A stretch of DNA of 64,000 bases from Mactra quadrangularis (Eukaryota > Mollusca > Bivalvia > Venerida > Mactridae): positions 29,612,380 through 29,676,379 of the forward strand of contig CM046303.1 in the NCBI GenBank assembly GCA_025267735.1, in the 5' to 3' direction. Under the pieces are notes generated by a model. That model was not told the DNA's origin and searched no databases. It saw nothing but the letters and a program-made list of their open reading frames with translations. A program made the position numbers and the translations under genes. The first letter of the stretch is position 1. Each line of letters starts with the position of its first letter. Positions 49,440 through 59,544 of the stretch are shown piece by piece.

Positions 49440-50001
49440 TTTGACGTTGCTTTCATGGACATAGACGTCGAATTCCGGACGTCGAATTTCAACGGCAAAA
49501 AACTACAAAAAAATAAAACTATAGAAGTTTTTTTTCGACGTTTTCCGACCGTTAAACATATTGATTTTTTTTCATTAAATCATTTCTTTTGTAATTTTAT
49601 ATCGAAAAATGAAATAAAATGATACCCTCACCGAACTCGTTTTCAACCTAAACGGGAAAATACGACGTTTTCTCTAGTGTTTTTGACTAGTCAATTTTGA
49701 CGGTTTCTGATAGAAAACAAGTGAGACAATGTAACTACTGGACGTTTTTCTTATATTTTTACTTCAGTCGCTTGGGCAAAGCATTGCTGACCTAAATGTT
49801 TAATCATATATGATAATTATCAACGTATAAATAACGGCAAAATGCACATGTTACACATACGGCCCCTAAACCAAGAAGAATGACGTCATGACGTCGTTAC
49901 AATGACGGAATACTTAATTACAGTCTTCGAACGTCAAGTACACAAAGTTTCATTCAAATCGGTCAACTTTCATTTTTTGGGGAGGAAAGTGTTCAGGTAC
50001 C
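49440..50001 (-). repeat. Right terminal inverted repeat
   Basis: Mirror of 42834-43381, about 560 bp, with a ~14-bp extra segment near its inner end. Confidence 0.93.
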
Positions 50002-50480
50002 TTAAGGTATTGACCCTCCAAATTTTGTCCCTACTTCAAGGTGAGTTGAGCACGAGTTGAGTTGTACCAGAACAGCTGAGAATCTAATGTTTCATGATCA
50101 ATCAGTTAAAAAAACAACAATAACCAAAATATACCTTTACATATCTTTCTATCTTGTCACCAAATGACACACATATGATCTAGAATTTTTCGGTCTCAAG
50201 TTTGATCATGGTCTAAGCTCGGTGATATCCTATACACAGTAGACCTCCAAGGATGATCCTGTGAAAAAGACAAACTAATAGGTAAAAAACTTCATTGATT
50301 CACTTTCTTGTCTAACATATTTGCACCAATAGTTAAATCTTAATTTAACACACTAACCCTGCTAATTTACACAGGCATGGATAACTATTTTATCAATCGT
50401 AAGTACAGAAGTACTGTAGTGGGTTTATAAATACAAGGGGTTATTGTTAGCGCCAGTGACAGTTGAATAAGCTTTAACTA

Positions 50481-50600
50481 CAGTACCCACCAAAAATTTG
50501 AAAAATTTGGAGTCATGAGAAATTTACTACAATTCTTGAGCTGGCTATCCAATGATTACCAGTCAAACGTTGTAACCACTTGGCAATGCCAGCTCCTGTA
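50481..50600. mobile_element. Tc1-end fragment plus reverse SINE head (family C)
   Basis: ACAGTACCCACCAAAAATTTG matches the MITE end at 53194, followed by GCTGGCTATCCAATGATTAC, the reverse of the tRNA-like head at 32675. A mosaic of two fragments. Confidence 0.45.
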
Positions 50601-50763
50601 AAAAAGATAGTTGTTATGGTATGCACTATTTAATGTCATACAATTATTTGTCTGTAAAGAAAAATTAAAGAAAAACTTATTTTTGTTGACCTCGTTATTT
50701 ATTGTAGATCACATGACTACAGGACCTTAAGCTAGGATACATTTGACTATATAGTACCGTGTC

Positions 50764-51037
50764 ATGGTATGGTGGCTGATTTATGCCATGTCATATTTTC
50801 GTTTTTTCGCCGCGAAGAAACAAAAAGACGAAGATACGACAGATGTAAGGCGAAAACATGACACATTTTATCTGTTGTATTGTTGTATTTATTTTGTCGT
50901 GTGTTTGTTTCTTCGTGGCGAAGAAACGAAAAGACCAAGATATGACAAACTATGGATTTGTCATGTCTTCGTGTTTTCGTTTCTTCGCGGCGAAGAAACA
51001 AAAATACAACATGGCATAAATCAGCCACCATAGTCAT
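50764..51037. mobile_element. MITE with nested TTCGC-rich palindromes
   Basis: TATGGTGGCTGATTTATGCC on the left mirrors GGCATAAATCAGCCACCATA on the right. The interior repeats TTTCTTCGCGGCGAAGAAAC-like palindromes three times. Confidence 0.88.
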
Positions 51038-51117
51038 GGTCAAAACACCACAAACTCTTTATAATAATGTACATATATGTTCAGACAAATTTCATCATTT
51101 TTACAAGGTCTATTGTC

Positions 51118-51852
51118 TAGGGCTGCAGCGATTCACAGAAAAGTTGATTTGATACAATTTGATTTATTAAATAGTATAGTTTATTCCAAATGCGCATCAA
51201 ATCATTCATTGAGCTTAAAGCTAACTAATGTTTTAAAATTGTTATTTAAATTTTCAACATTTATTTGAAAGCAAATATAATTTCATACTGATTGATGCAT
51301 CAGTAGTTCATCTGTGTAACTTAAGAGTGTTAAATCCTTATAGACAAGTTTAAAGGTTGGTATTGAATAAAAAAACACTGTGCCCGAAATCGAAATCAAA
51401 TCTGTTCCCTCTATGTATCGATGTATCGAATCCAATCTCCGTAAACAGATATCCTGTAGAGCGTTGTCGTACAGGATCTCTACTTTCTCCGTGGAAGGTC
51501 ACATCAAGATGAACTTTGTTTCGACCAATCAAAGTGTAGCTTTCATCTAGACAAAAACACTATTAATCACATTTTGATTTCGTAATTTCTATTTTTAGAC
51601 CAAGTTTTGCATGCTAATTTAACAGCAGTATTATTCATAGTCTGCGATTGGGCGGCTCATGTCAAATTGCGTGACGTAGATGATGTAAACAAGTTACGTA
51701 TCATAACAATTTTGTCATGAATATTATGATGAGAAAAGGTCGCCTGAACGTGACCTTCGTTTGAAAAAGGCCATAAATTAGCGAATATGCGAGCGGAAAA
51801 TTTTAGATGGGGTTTTAATCAGATTGTATCGAATCGAAATGCTGCAGCCCTA
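51118..51852. mobile_element. hAT-type element, TAGGGCTGCAGC ends
   Basis: Starts TAGGGCTGCAGCGATTC and ends with a mirrored GCTGCAGCCCTA. Flanks CTATTGTC and CTTTAGTC agree at 6 of 8 positions, an aged 8-bp duplication. 735 bp, no long ORF. Confidence 0.75.
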
Positions 51853-51935
51853 CTTTAGTCAGGTGTTCTATAACAGTTAATGATAAAGTAAATAAGCACA
51901 TGCTATACACTGATTTCTCACACTACTCCAATAAT

Positions 51936-52301
51936 TAGGGACTTTAGTCAGTTATCTTTCCCTGATTAAATCTGAAGCAATCCGATTGGTAAGTAGGTCC
52001 TTACAGTTGGAATCCTTGGATTTTATCATTGAAGTCATGTGTAAGGATAACAAAATATATCATCTAATATCTTTCTTGTTAATGAAGATACTAACAGAAG
52101 TGGTGAAATTTAAAATGTTTTTTACCCTAAAAATACTTAGCTTGAATTTCAAGCAAATTAAATGATTTACAAAAAAAGTTATTTAAGATTAATTTTGGCA
52201 AATTGACATTGAAAAGTAAGGGTAAAATCCGAGTAATCCAACTAATTGGACCTACCTGTTTGAAGAGTGTACAAGGGGAAATAACTGACTAAAGTCCCTT
52301 A
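51936..52301. mobile_element. MITE, AGGGACTTTAGTCAGTTAT family, copy 1
   Basis: Left AGGGACTTTAGTCAGTTATC and right GAAATAACTGACTAAAGTCC mirror each other. Interior matches 54926-55289 in opposite orientation. Confidence 0.85.
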
Positions 52302-53190
52302 TTGAATGACATGATGTAGTGTATAAAAAAAACCCATCTTTCTTTAGCCTAAAATTCTCAATTGGTTCTTTCAATATTGATCGTTTTTTTAATTTCAAAA
52401 TGATCATTGCCCGTAATAGTGATTCTTTGGCACAAAAATTGAGTCTAAAGGTAATCTAGGAGATCTGCAAAAAATATTTGGGCAGAGGATTCAAATAAAC
52501 AATTACAATTTGCAGTAAAAGGGGAGATTTTCAGGCAATGAAATTCTATGCACAAGTTATCTTATGCACTATTTAATTATTTCTATGTTTTGGCTACTGC
52601 AAGATTTTGACAAAAACCAACAGCTGTTTACATTCTGAAGATCAATTGACTACATATACATATAATCATATTTTTTTAATGTTTGAAATTTTCTACTATC
52701 AACAATCAAACATGGGTGGATCCAGCGTGGTGGTGGGAGGTTCAGGGGATCAATAGAAATTTAAAGTGATGACTGAAATAGACCTAATTCTGAACTCGAA
52801 TTGTTGGGTTTTTCCACCGTGCACAGGTAAATAAGTTTATAACACATTATTGCTGAAAAGCACAGAATATGGATTAAATTCGCTTGTTCTTTGTACACAT
52901 GTTTTCATTGTGACGGTGAAAGTTTGTTTGTACTGCATGGGAAAACCCAAATATTTGATTTCCTGATATAGTCTATGGAGAGAGACTTCATAAATAAATG
53001 TCCACCTACCATGATGTATCTGAGTTACAGTACTGTCTACTAGTCATTCACTACCGTCATATCATATAATGATTACAATATTATCTTCACCAACAACCAT
53101 TAGAATCACTGGTAAAATTTCCTGAAAAGTTCAAATAAAACATAATAGTAAATGACACAATGCATATAATTATCTCCTTAAACAGATATA
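52302..53190. other. No gene recognised
   Basis: AT-rich. A GGGTGGATCCAGCG fragment at 52714 resembles a hAT end. A splice-bounded but closed segment lies at 53014-53123 on the minus strand. Confidence 0.5.
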
Positions 53191-53193
53191 ATA

Positions 53194-53550
53194 CAGTACC
53201 CACCAAAAGTTTGGAGACATTTTCATTTTGTAAGCTTACTACATAGGTTTTATAAAAACTTTGAATACCATTTATTTGAAACGCTTTTTAGTTTTACTAA
53301 TTTTTTGTGATGGTACTTTTTGTAGTTGAGACAAAATTTATGTTATAGAAAAGAAATACATTGAATTGGTTTTATAGGCTTTTGGATATCAGATGCTGAA
53401 TCCTATAAATGTGATGCATTCAAGAAATTTATTTTCATTTAATCATCAACTATTTTAAATATAGTTAAAATAATGTTTCTACTGAAACCAATTGATAAAA
53501 TTCATTTTTGTATTGAATTTCTTTTGTCTCTAAACTTTTGGTGGGTACTG
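53194..53550. mobile_element. Tc1/mariner-type MITE with TA duplication
   Basis: Ends CAGTACCCACCAAAAGTTTG and the mirrored CTTTTGGTGGGTACTG, with TA at 53192-53193 and 53551-53552. 357 bp, no ORF. Confidence 0.9.
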
Positions 53551-53590
53551 TACATGCAGACCCCTATCATAGGATCTCTAAAGAGTACAC

Positions 53591-54219
53591 ATGTTATTAT
53601 TGAATGTTGACATGAAAATTACAGTTGCCGAACCTAATAACCTGGTTGTATTCCTACTACGTCTGATTTCCGAGGTATATCTTCGCAGATGATCACCGAG
53701 GCTGATCCGAATGACTCCAAAGTTGACAAATATCTTGTATATTTTAGCATAACCTGCTCTTTGTCGTTGTTCTCCATCCAATAGGATTAAAACACTATCT
53801 GAAACTTTCTTCTTGCATAACTTATTTATTTTAATTCTGACAAGCTCACAGTCTAGGTCTAGATTAGCTGGCCCTTGCTGTATTATAATATTTGTTGATT
53901 GGTCAGCACAATGGTCATTTGAAATAATACAGCAAGGGCCAGCTAATCTAGACCTAGACTGTGAGCTTGTCAGAATTAAAATAAATAAGTTATGCAAGAA
54001 GAAAGTTTCAGATAGTGTTTTAATCCTATTGGATGGAGAACAACGACAAAGAGCAGGTTATGCTAAAATATACAAGATATTTGTCAACTTTGGAGTCATT
54101 CGGATCAGCCTCGGTGATCATCTGCGAAGATATACCTCGGAAATCAGACGTAGTAGGAATACAACCAGGTTATTAGGTTCGGCAACTGTAATTTTCATGT
54201 CAACATTCAATAATAACAT
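53591..54219. repeat. 629-bp near-perfect palindrome (296-bp arms, 37-bp spacer)
   Basis: 53591-53886 and 53924-54219 are reverse complements with essentially no difference seen by eye. The translated arms are identical. Two mirror-image ORFs (139 and 168 codons) run across the centre and are by-products of the symmetry. Confidence 0.95.
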
Positions 54220-54339
54220 TGTTACACGCTCTATCACATCATTTCGTCAGTACAATGTTTCACATGTTGTATTTCTGTGTAGTTCGGACTATATTACCAC
54301 AGAATCCAAATTCCTTTAGATCTACTTTTTCAGCTTATG

Positions 54340-54735
54340 ATATCTGAGGTTTATCTGTGTAGAAGATCGCCGAGGTAGTTCCGGATGCTTTGGAGTAAGA
54401 TCAATTTTTATTGCACCGAGGAAGCTCAGAAAACATATTTTTCACAAGTACATGTAGCATAGCCACAAATGAACTCAGTTCCTGAGTTAACAAGTTGAAA
54501 AAAAAATCTTACTCCAGAGTTGATGAATGTTCTGTTTCATTCTTTGCTAAGTTTTGTGTTTTGTTAGAGGTATTTTACACTGATTAGAATGTGACATCAT
54601 TTCTTCTCCATGATGGCATCATTTATCTTTTAAAATGGTGTCATTGTCGATGAAATATAAAATTCATACTTTCATTAAATATTTTCATCAAATAATACCA
54701 CATTTTACCATAAAGCATGAAAGTAAAATGATCTT
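54340..54735. mobile_element. MITE mosaic related to 6140-6610
   Basis: Same blocks in reverse order (GATGGCATCATTTATC, ATATTTTCATCAAATAATAC, TTTACCATAAAGCATGAAAG). The left part, with GATCGCCGAGGTAGTTCCGG, resembles the arms of the adjacent palindrome. Confidence 0.6.
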
Positions 54736-54925
54736 TTAATACACTACCTTTGGGAAATTCTTTTGGCATATTTATTGCAGATAGTCACCCTACATCACAA
54801 TTCCTGGAGAGGCTTAGATCTCTTGACCCAAGTATTTAACCAGTATTGTATTTAGAACATATCTTGGTCTTGGTAGCTAACACTTCCGTTCTAAACAAAA
54901 TTGATACCGACTTAAAAGAGACAAT

Positions 54926-55289
54926 TAGGGACTTAAGTCAGTTATTTCCCCTTTTATACTCTTCAAATAGGTAGGTCTAATTAGTTGGATTACTTGGATT
55001 TTACCCTTACTTTTCAGTGTCAATTTGCCAAAATTAATCTTAAATGTTTTTGTAAATCATTTAATTTGTTTAAAATTCAAGCTAGGTATTTTTAGGGAAA
55101 AGAACTATATCTAAATTTTATCATTTCTGTTAATATCTTCATTAACAAGAAAGATATTTGATGAAATATTTTGTTATCCTTACATAGGAATTTCAATGAT
55201 AAAATCCGAGGATTCCAACTGTAAGGACCTACTTACCAATTGGATTGCTTCAGATTTTATCAGGGAAAGATAACTGACTAAGGTACCTA
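54926..55289. mobile_element. MITE, AGGGACTTTAGTCAGTTAT family, copy 2 (inverted)
   Basis: TAGGGACTTAAGTCAGTTAT at the left and GATAACTGACTAAGGTACCT at the right. Aligns along its length to 51936-52301 in opposite orientation. Confidence 0.85.
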
Positions 55290-55537
55290 ATTAAAAATCA
55301 CATTTAATTGAACTTACTAAAGATATGTAGACCTGACAGAGAAGACTATATAATCATATAGGAGATGAAATTATGTCATGTAATGATGTTATTGTACGAT
55401 TATATTGAACTGTCCGATTGCATAAATTAAAATGTCACATTACACAGTTTATTTTAATACTCAGATAATTTCGGTAGTTTACGTAAAACATATTGTCAGC
55501 TCATAACACTTATGTATATCTTATCTTCCATACATAT

Positions 55538-55996
55538 TAGGGGTGTAACAATACGGTAAAAACCGTATTGCAATATATTGCAATACACGAAACCCGTATT
55601 GCAATATATTGCAATATATTTTGATACATATTATTCTTTGCGCATAAATGCATAGCATGAATTAATGCACGTGCATTGTCTTAACTTGATCAACGTTGTG
55701 CATAGATATTTGTATTTTCAAATGATATACATGTATTATGCAAATGTTTGAATAAGTTAGAAAAAAGGTTTTGAATGGACTTTCAAAGATTATTATTCAC
55801 TAATTTACCAAAAATATTTCAAGTTTCCGAACACATTTTAAACATTTATTCAAGCACTTAAATTTCAGACTCTGATATAAACAATCAGTATGGAACATAA
55901 CTAGAAAACCGGTTCAGAGAAAAACGAACCGGTTAAAAACCGTCAGAAGTCGTATTGCAATATAAACCGGTATATCGGTTAACCGTTACACCCCTA
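55538..55996. mobile_element. hAT MITE with perfect 8-bp duplication
   Basis: Starts TAGGGGTGTAAC, ends GTTACACCCCTA, flanked by ATACATAT on both sides (55530-55537 and 55997-56004). Interior has repeated CCGTATTGCAATATATTGCA blocks. Confidence 0.95.
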
Positions 55997-56019
55997 ATAC
56001 ATATCGTAGTTTGTGTGGC

Positions 56020-56090
56020 TGAGTGGGGAGACAGTCATACTACAAATCTTTTTATTGTGGGTTCGAATCCTGATAGAAACTTATTTTTAT
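56020..56090 (+). tRNA. tRNA-like sequence, probably pseudogene or SINE head
   Basis: GTGTGGCTGAGTGGGGAG resembles an A box and GGGTTCGAATCCTG a B box at the right distance, but the acceptor stem does not pair well. Not a confident functional tRNA. Confidence 0.3.
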
Positions 56091-56589
56091 CTCTTTTTTT
56101 TCATTTAAATCATGGGCAGATTTTGAAAACACATTGTACCCCTTGCATAATGAACTTGTAGAGAATCCTTTGTTATAAATTTGGTGGCATCTCTTTAAGT
56201 GATGATGACAGTAGCACGTCCGACACTGTCAGTAAAATTGAGTGATTCTTACATCGCTTGATTTGAAGTGTTTTATTTCTATGTTCAAAAATAACTGAAT
56301 AAAATAGATGTAAAACATCAACAAAAATACAAAACGAAGAACAAAGAAATTAAAAAATGACATATTTAGCTTCAGAGGGGCACTTCTTTTAAAAATGGTA
56401 TCATTGCACTTAAACCGTACAACCATTCAGCCAGATGAGATATCGACACTAAAATTAACCTACACATTGTAATTTTTACTGCAAATTTCTATATATAGAA
56501 TGCGGAAAATAATACATACAGTGTGCGATAACCGTGCAAATATCCAAGCGGACAGTTCAATATAATCGTACAATATAATTTGTGTAAAA

Positions 56590-56790
56590 TATGTCCAACA
56601 ATACACAGATCTAATCATGAAAGAAACAGAATATTTAGTCAACTTTGGTGTAAAATCTTTTTAATTTCAATTCATCAACTCAGAATGCAGTATTTTCACA
56701 TGCTGCTATGTAACTAGTAAAAATATGCTTTTTGGAGCTCTCTCCGTGAAATAAAAGTTGATCTTACACCATAGTTAACAAATAGGCTTT
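56590..56790. mobile_element. MITE related to 6440-6610
   Basis: CATGAAAGAAACAGAATATT, CAACTTTGGTGTAAAATC and the mirrored GATCTTACACCATAGTTAAC match the inverted pair in the KDM1A intron element. Confidence 0.65.
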
Positions 56791-57288
56791 ATGTTGTGTT
56801 TTGTCTCAAGTTATTTTTTGCAACCTATATGGTTATGCATGCTAAGTGTAAGCACTGACATTTTGCAGACAAAAAATGAAGATACTGGCAGGTCAAATGG
56901 TACAGACTAAGACTGTCACAATCAGGGCTCGAATTTTACAAAAACTTGGACTTGTAAATTTGCGAGTTGATTTTATTTTAACTCACAAAATGAAAACATC
57001 ACTCGCCTATTTCAATAAATTTTAGTAGCATACATAGAGACTATTCGTATACGCAATGTAAAAACAACCTAGTGTTGTACTTAACTACAGATAGACAATT
57101 GCATTATTGTGGGATAGGCAAAGAATATTAAACATGTTTTACAGTGCATATTTAATTTTATTATACCTCACTGGAATTTCCCTATGCTAAAGCCCTATAC
57201 CGGAGCGGGTGATATTTTGTTCGATCACATGGTAATATTACCCGCTATCTAAGGGAGACCACTTATTAACGATTAGTAGCCGTAAATA

Positions 57289-57364
57289 GCCGCGACCGTG
57301 GCGTAGTGGTTAGCATGTCTGACTTCAAATTCGGAGATCGCGGGTTCGAATCCCGGTCGCGGCA
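57289..57364 (+). tRNA. tRNA-like gene with intact A and B boxes, anticodon unclear
   Basis: Acceptor arms GCCGCGA and TCGCGGC pair perfectly with a following A. The B box GGTTCGAATCC is exact and the A-box region TGGCGTAGTGG is good. The anticodon stem TCTGA/TCGGA encloses CTTCAAAT, which is 8 nt, so the anticodon could be TTC or TCA. The D arm pairs poorly and is about three bases long for a standard tRNA. It is likely a tRNA-derived mobile part and not a working tRNA. Confidence 0.5.
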
Positions 57365-57481
57365 GGGTATATTAGTGATATAATTCAGTTTTTTTTATTG
57401 TACTGATTGTTTTCTTTACTGTGTTTTATTTGTTGTTCAAGAAATATTTACATGTAACAGTTTTGTTCGGTATATTAAAAC

Positions 57482-57621
57482 AAATAACACATGGCAGTGA
57501 GGGTGACAGTACAGATTATCAACCCTTGAAAATTAATATCAACCTCGGCTAGCGCCTCGGTTGATATTATTTTCCTCGGGTTGATAATCTGTACTGTCAC
57601 CCTCACTGCCATGTGTTATTT
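57482..57621. repeat. 140-bp hairpin with 44-bp perfect arms
   Basis: The left arm starts AAATAACACATGGCAGTGAG and the right arm is its exact complement. A second, inner inverted pair (AATATCAACC and GGTTGATATT) lies in the loop. Confidence 0.95.
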
Positions 57622-58174
57622 ATATAGTATTATACCATCGACCTATCTGGTTGTTTCAATGCTGATTTTAGCCTCATTAGTTTATCCAGTTATATTTTGC
57701 AGTGATTTCAACTCGCGAAAATTTGTGAGTTAAAATAAAAGTCACTCGCAATTTTAAAAATCCACTCGCATTTTGCCAGTATGTGAGCTTAAATTCGAGC
57801 CCTGGTCTCAACAGTTCAAACTGCACACATTTGTTCTTAGGCTCTTTTATTTTCACAAAGATTCTTTAGAAGATTTTTGTAAGTGTTTCACTAACAAGAC
57901 ATGATTCACCTAGGTATACATTAATGTGTGCCAATAGAGAATCTGTTTATATCTTCTTATTATTTGATCAAATCAATAATGCAGATCTTAATCAATTTTT
58001 TTTTAGTTAGAATTTACCTAAATTATCTAATTCTAAAATAAAAAATATTTTAGTTTTATATAGTTGTACTTGTAAGCAACTTAGAAAACATGAAGAATTA
58101 ACAATCACTACTTTTCGGTTGGGCAATTATAAGTAAGGATACAAAGATCAACTACAATGTATTTTGTATCAAAT

Positions 58175-58470
58175 TACAAACATTTGGTAGAAGGCAAGTC
58201 TACTGATCGAGGGGTTCAAGGTTCAATTCCCAGGCGGGGCATACTTTCGTGGAGCTTGGTCATGAAATTATATCTATGGCCATTCTCCCACCTACCAATG
58301 ATTTTTAATTATGTAGGACAGTTGTCAGTCACTGAAGAAAGTATGTGCTTAGTAGTTAGAGATTTAGCCTTTTCAGGAGGAGTGAGTAGGTTGACTGACC
58401 GCCATTATATGGCCTATACAATGTGTTGCTACAGCATAAAACTGACCAAAAACAAAACAAACAAACAAAC
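58175..58470 (+). mobile_element. SINE, family A, most complete copy
   Basis: tRNA-like TCTACTGATCGAGGGGTT with B box GGTTCAATTCCC, core GTAGGACAGTTGTCAGTCAC, 3' domain GACTGACCGCCATTATATGG and an ACAAA-type tail. Confidence 0.82.
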
Positions 58471-58717
58471 ATTTATTCTTAAAATGTCTCTGTTTGAATG
58501 CATGAACAATAAATTCTATATTTGAGTTCATGTGATTTAACCAGTGAGTTATAGACATATACGTACCTTTAAGTGGCACAGTTTAGCAAAATAACTCTCT
58601 AAGTTTAAACAATAAATTGTTAGATAAAATCTTTAAAACACTTGAGATATCTCAGACCGAATTGAGTCACTAACAATGGTTCTATTATTTTTTTCTTTCA
58701 TCAAACATAGTAACAAA

Positions 58718-59145
58718 TAGGGCTGCTGCGAGTATCCAAGTACTAGGATATTTGCGATCCCAACTAGAAAACTAAGTACAAATATTCGGCACTTCCAAAA
58801 TAGTCAATTGCAATATATTGTTATAAAAAATGAAAAAAACTTTTCAGCTAAATTACCATTGAAAATGAGATACGCTATGTATGAAAACAAATGTGTTTTG
58901 AGCACTGTGCGGGAAACCCCTCCTTTGAATCTCTATCATGACGCTGCAGACAGTTATGTTAAAAATGCAATAAAAGCTTATGTAATTCTTCACTTATTTT
59001 TGTTATATTAATTCATATTTTTATTCATACATATAAGTGTTGTATATATGGATTCTTGTATGCTTTTTCATTAACCTGCATTTTGTGGTTCGATTCGTAA
59101 ATTGTTCTACATGAATCGTCATATGCTCCATGATCCGCCGCCCTA
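58718..59145. mobile_element. hAT MITE, TAGGGCTGCTGCG ends
   Basis: Starts TAGGGCTGCTGCGAGTATC, ends CCGCCGCCCTA. Flanked by GTAACAAA and GTAACGAA (7 of 8). Confidence 0.85.
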
Positions 59146-59544
59146 GTAACGAATGCAGCAGCCATGTTGTTTTGTTATTATTTACAAGTCCTTTTTAGCT
59201 TAAGAATAACTAAGGTCTTCGCACTTAAATGGGCAAACATCTATAACTCACAGATAAATCCACATAAACTCCAAAAGAATTATTTGTTGGTCATGCATCC
59301 AAATGACCAAACCACAAAGAAAATGTGTAAAAATACATTTTTATGAAGTAATACAAATGATTGATAATCATTCACTTACTTATGGTTTGCCAACTGAAAG
59401 TTAATCTGATTACAGAACAGATTTGAAGATATTTCAAGTCAACACATAGGCTCAAAGATTTAATGAAATTGATAATTGTACTGCCATGCGGAATTCCTTA
59501 CTCTTTATTTCACATGTTTGACTGTGTAAACTGTGACAAAACAA

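Larger units (their letters stand above)
42834..50001 (+). mobile_element. 7.2-kb TTAA-flanked DNA transposon with long TIRs, transposase-exonuclease
   Basis: Begins GGTACCTGAACACTTTCC and ends with its exact mirror, with TTAA immediately outside on both sides (42830-42833 and 50002-50005). The terminal inverted repeats run about 550 bp. Between them is a spliced plus-strand gene with a Mutator-like transposase domain followed by a DEDDh exonuclease. TTAA duplication is known for piggyBac and Kolobok; the protein is unlike piggyBac, so Kolobok or a relative is the better guess. Later insertions (a MITE and a SINE) sit in its introns. The gene is damaged, so this copy is not autonomous now. 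Confidence 0.88.
57169..57636. mobile_element. 468-bp insertion with tRNA-like gene and hairpin, 9-bp duplication
   Basis: Bounded by TATTATACC at 57160-57168 and again at 57628-57636. It carries AGCGGGTGATATT mirrored by AATATTACCCGCT near its start, a tRNA-like unit in the middle and a long hairpin at its end. The class is unclear (SINE, Mutator-like MITE or other). Confidence 0.75.
56923..57804. mobile_element. hAT MITE, CAGGGCTCGAATTT family, copy 2, interrupted
   Basis: Starts CAGGGCTCGAATTTTAC, ends TTCGAGCCCTG. Flanks GTCACAAT and GTCTCAAC agree at 6 of 8. Compared with copy 1 (42201-42620) it holds an extra block at 57169-57636. Confidence 0.88.

Noticed and set aside
42834..50001. 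piggyBac transposon
   Set aside because: TTAA flanks fit, but the protein has Mutator-like motifs and the TIRs are far longer than in piggyBac.
53578..54319. Two mirror-image ORFs of 139 and 168 codons with identical sequence
   Set aside because: They arise because the DNA is a palindrome. Both read through the symmetry centre and no family motif is seen.
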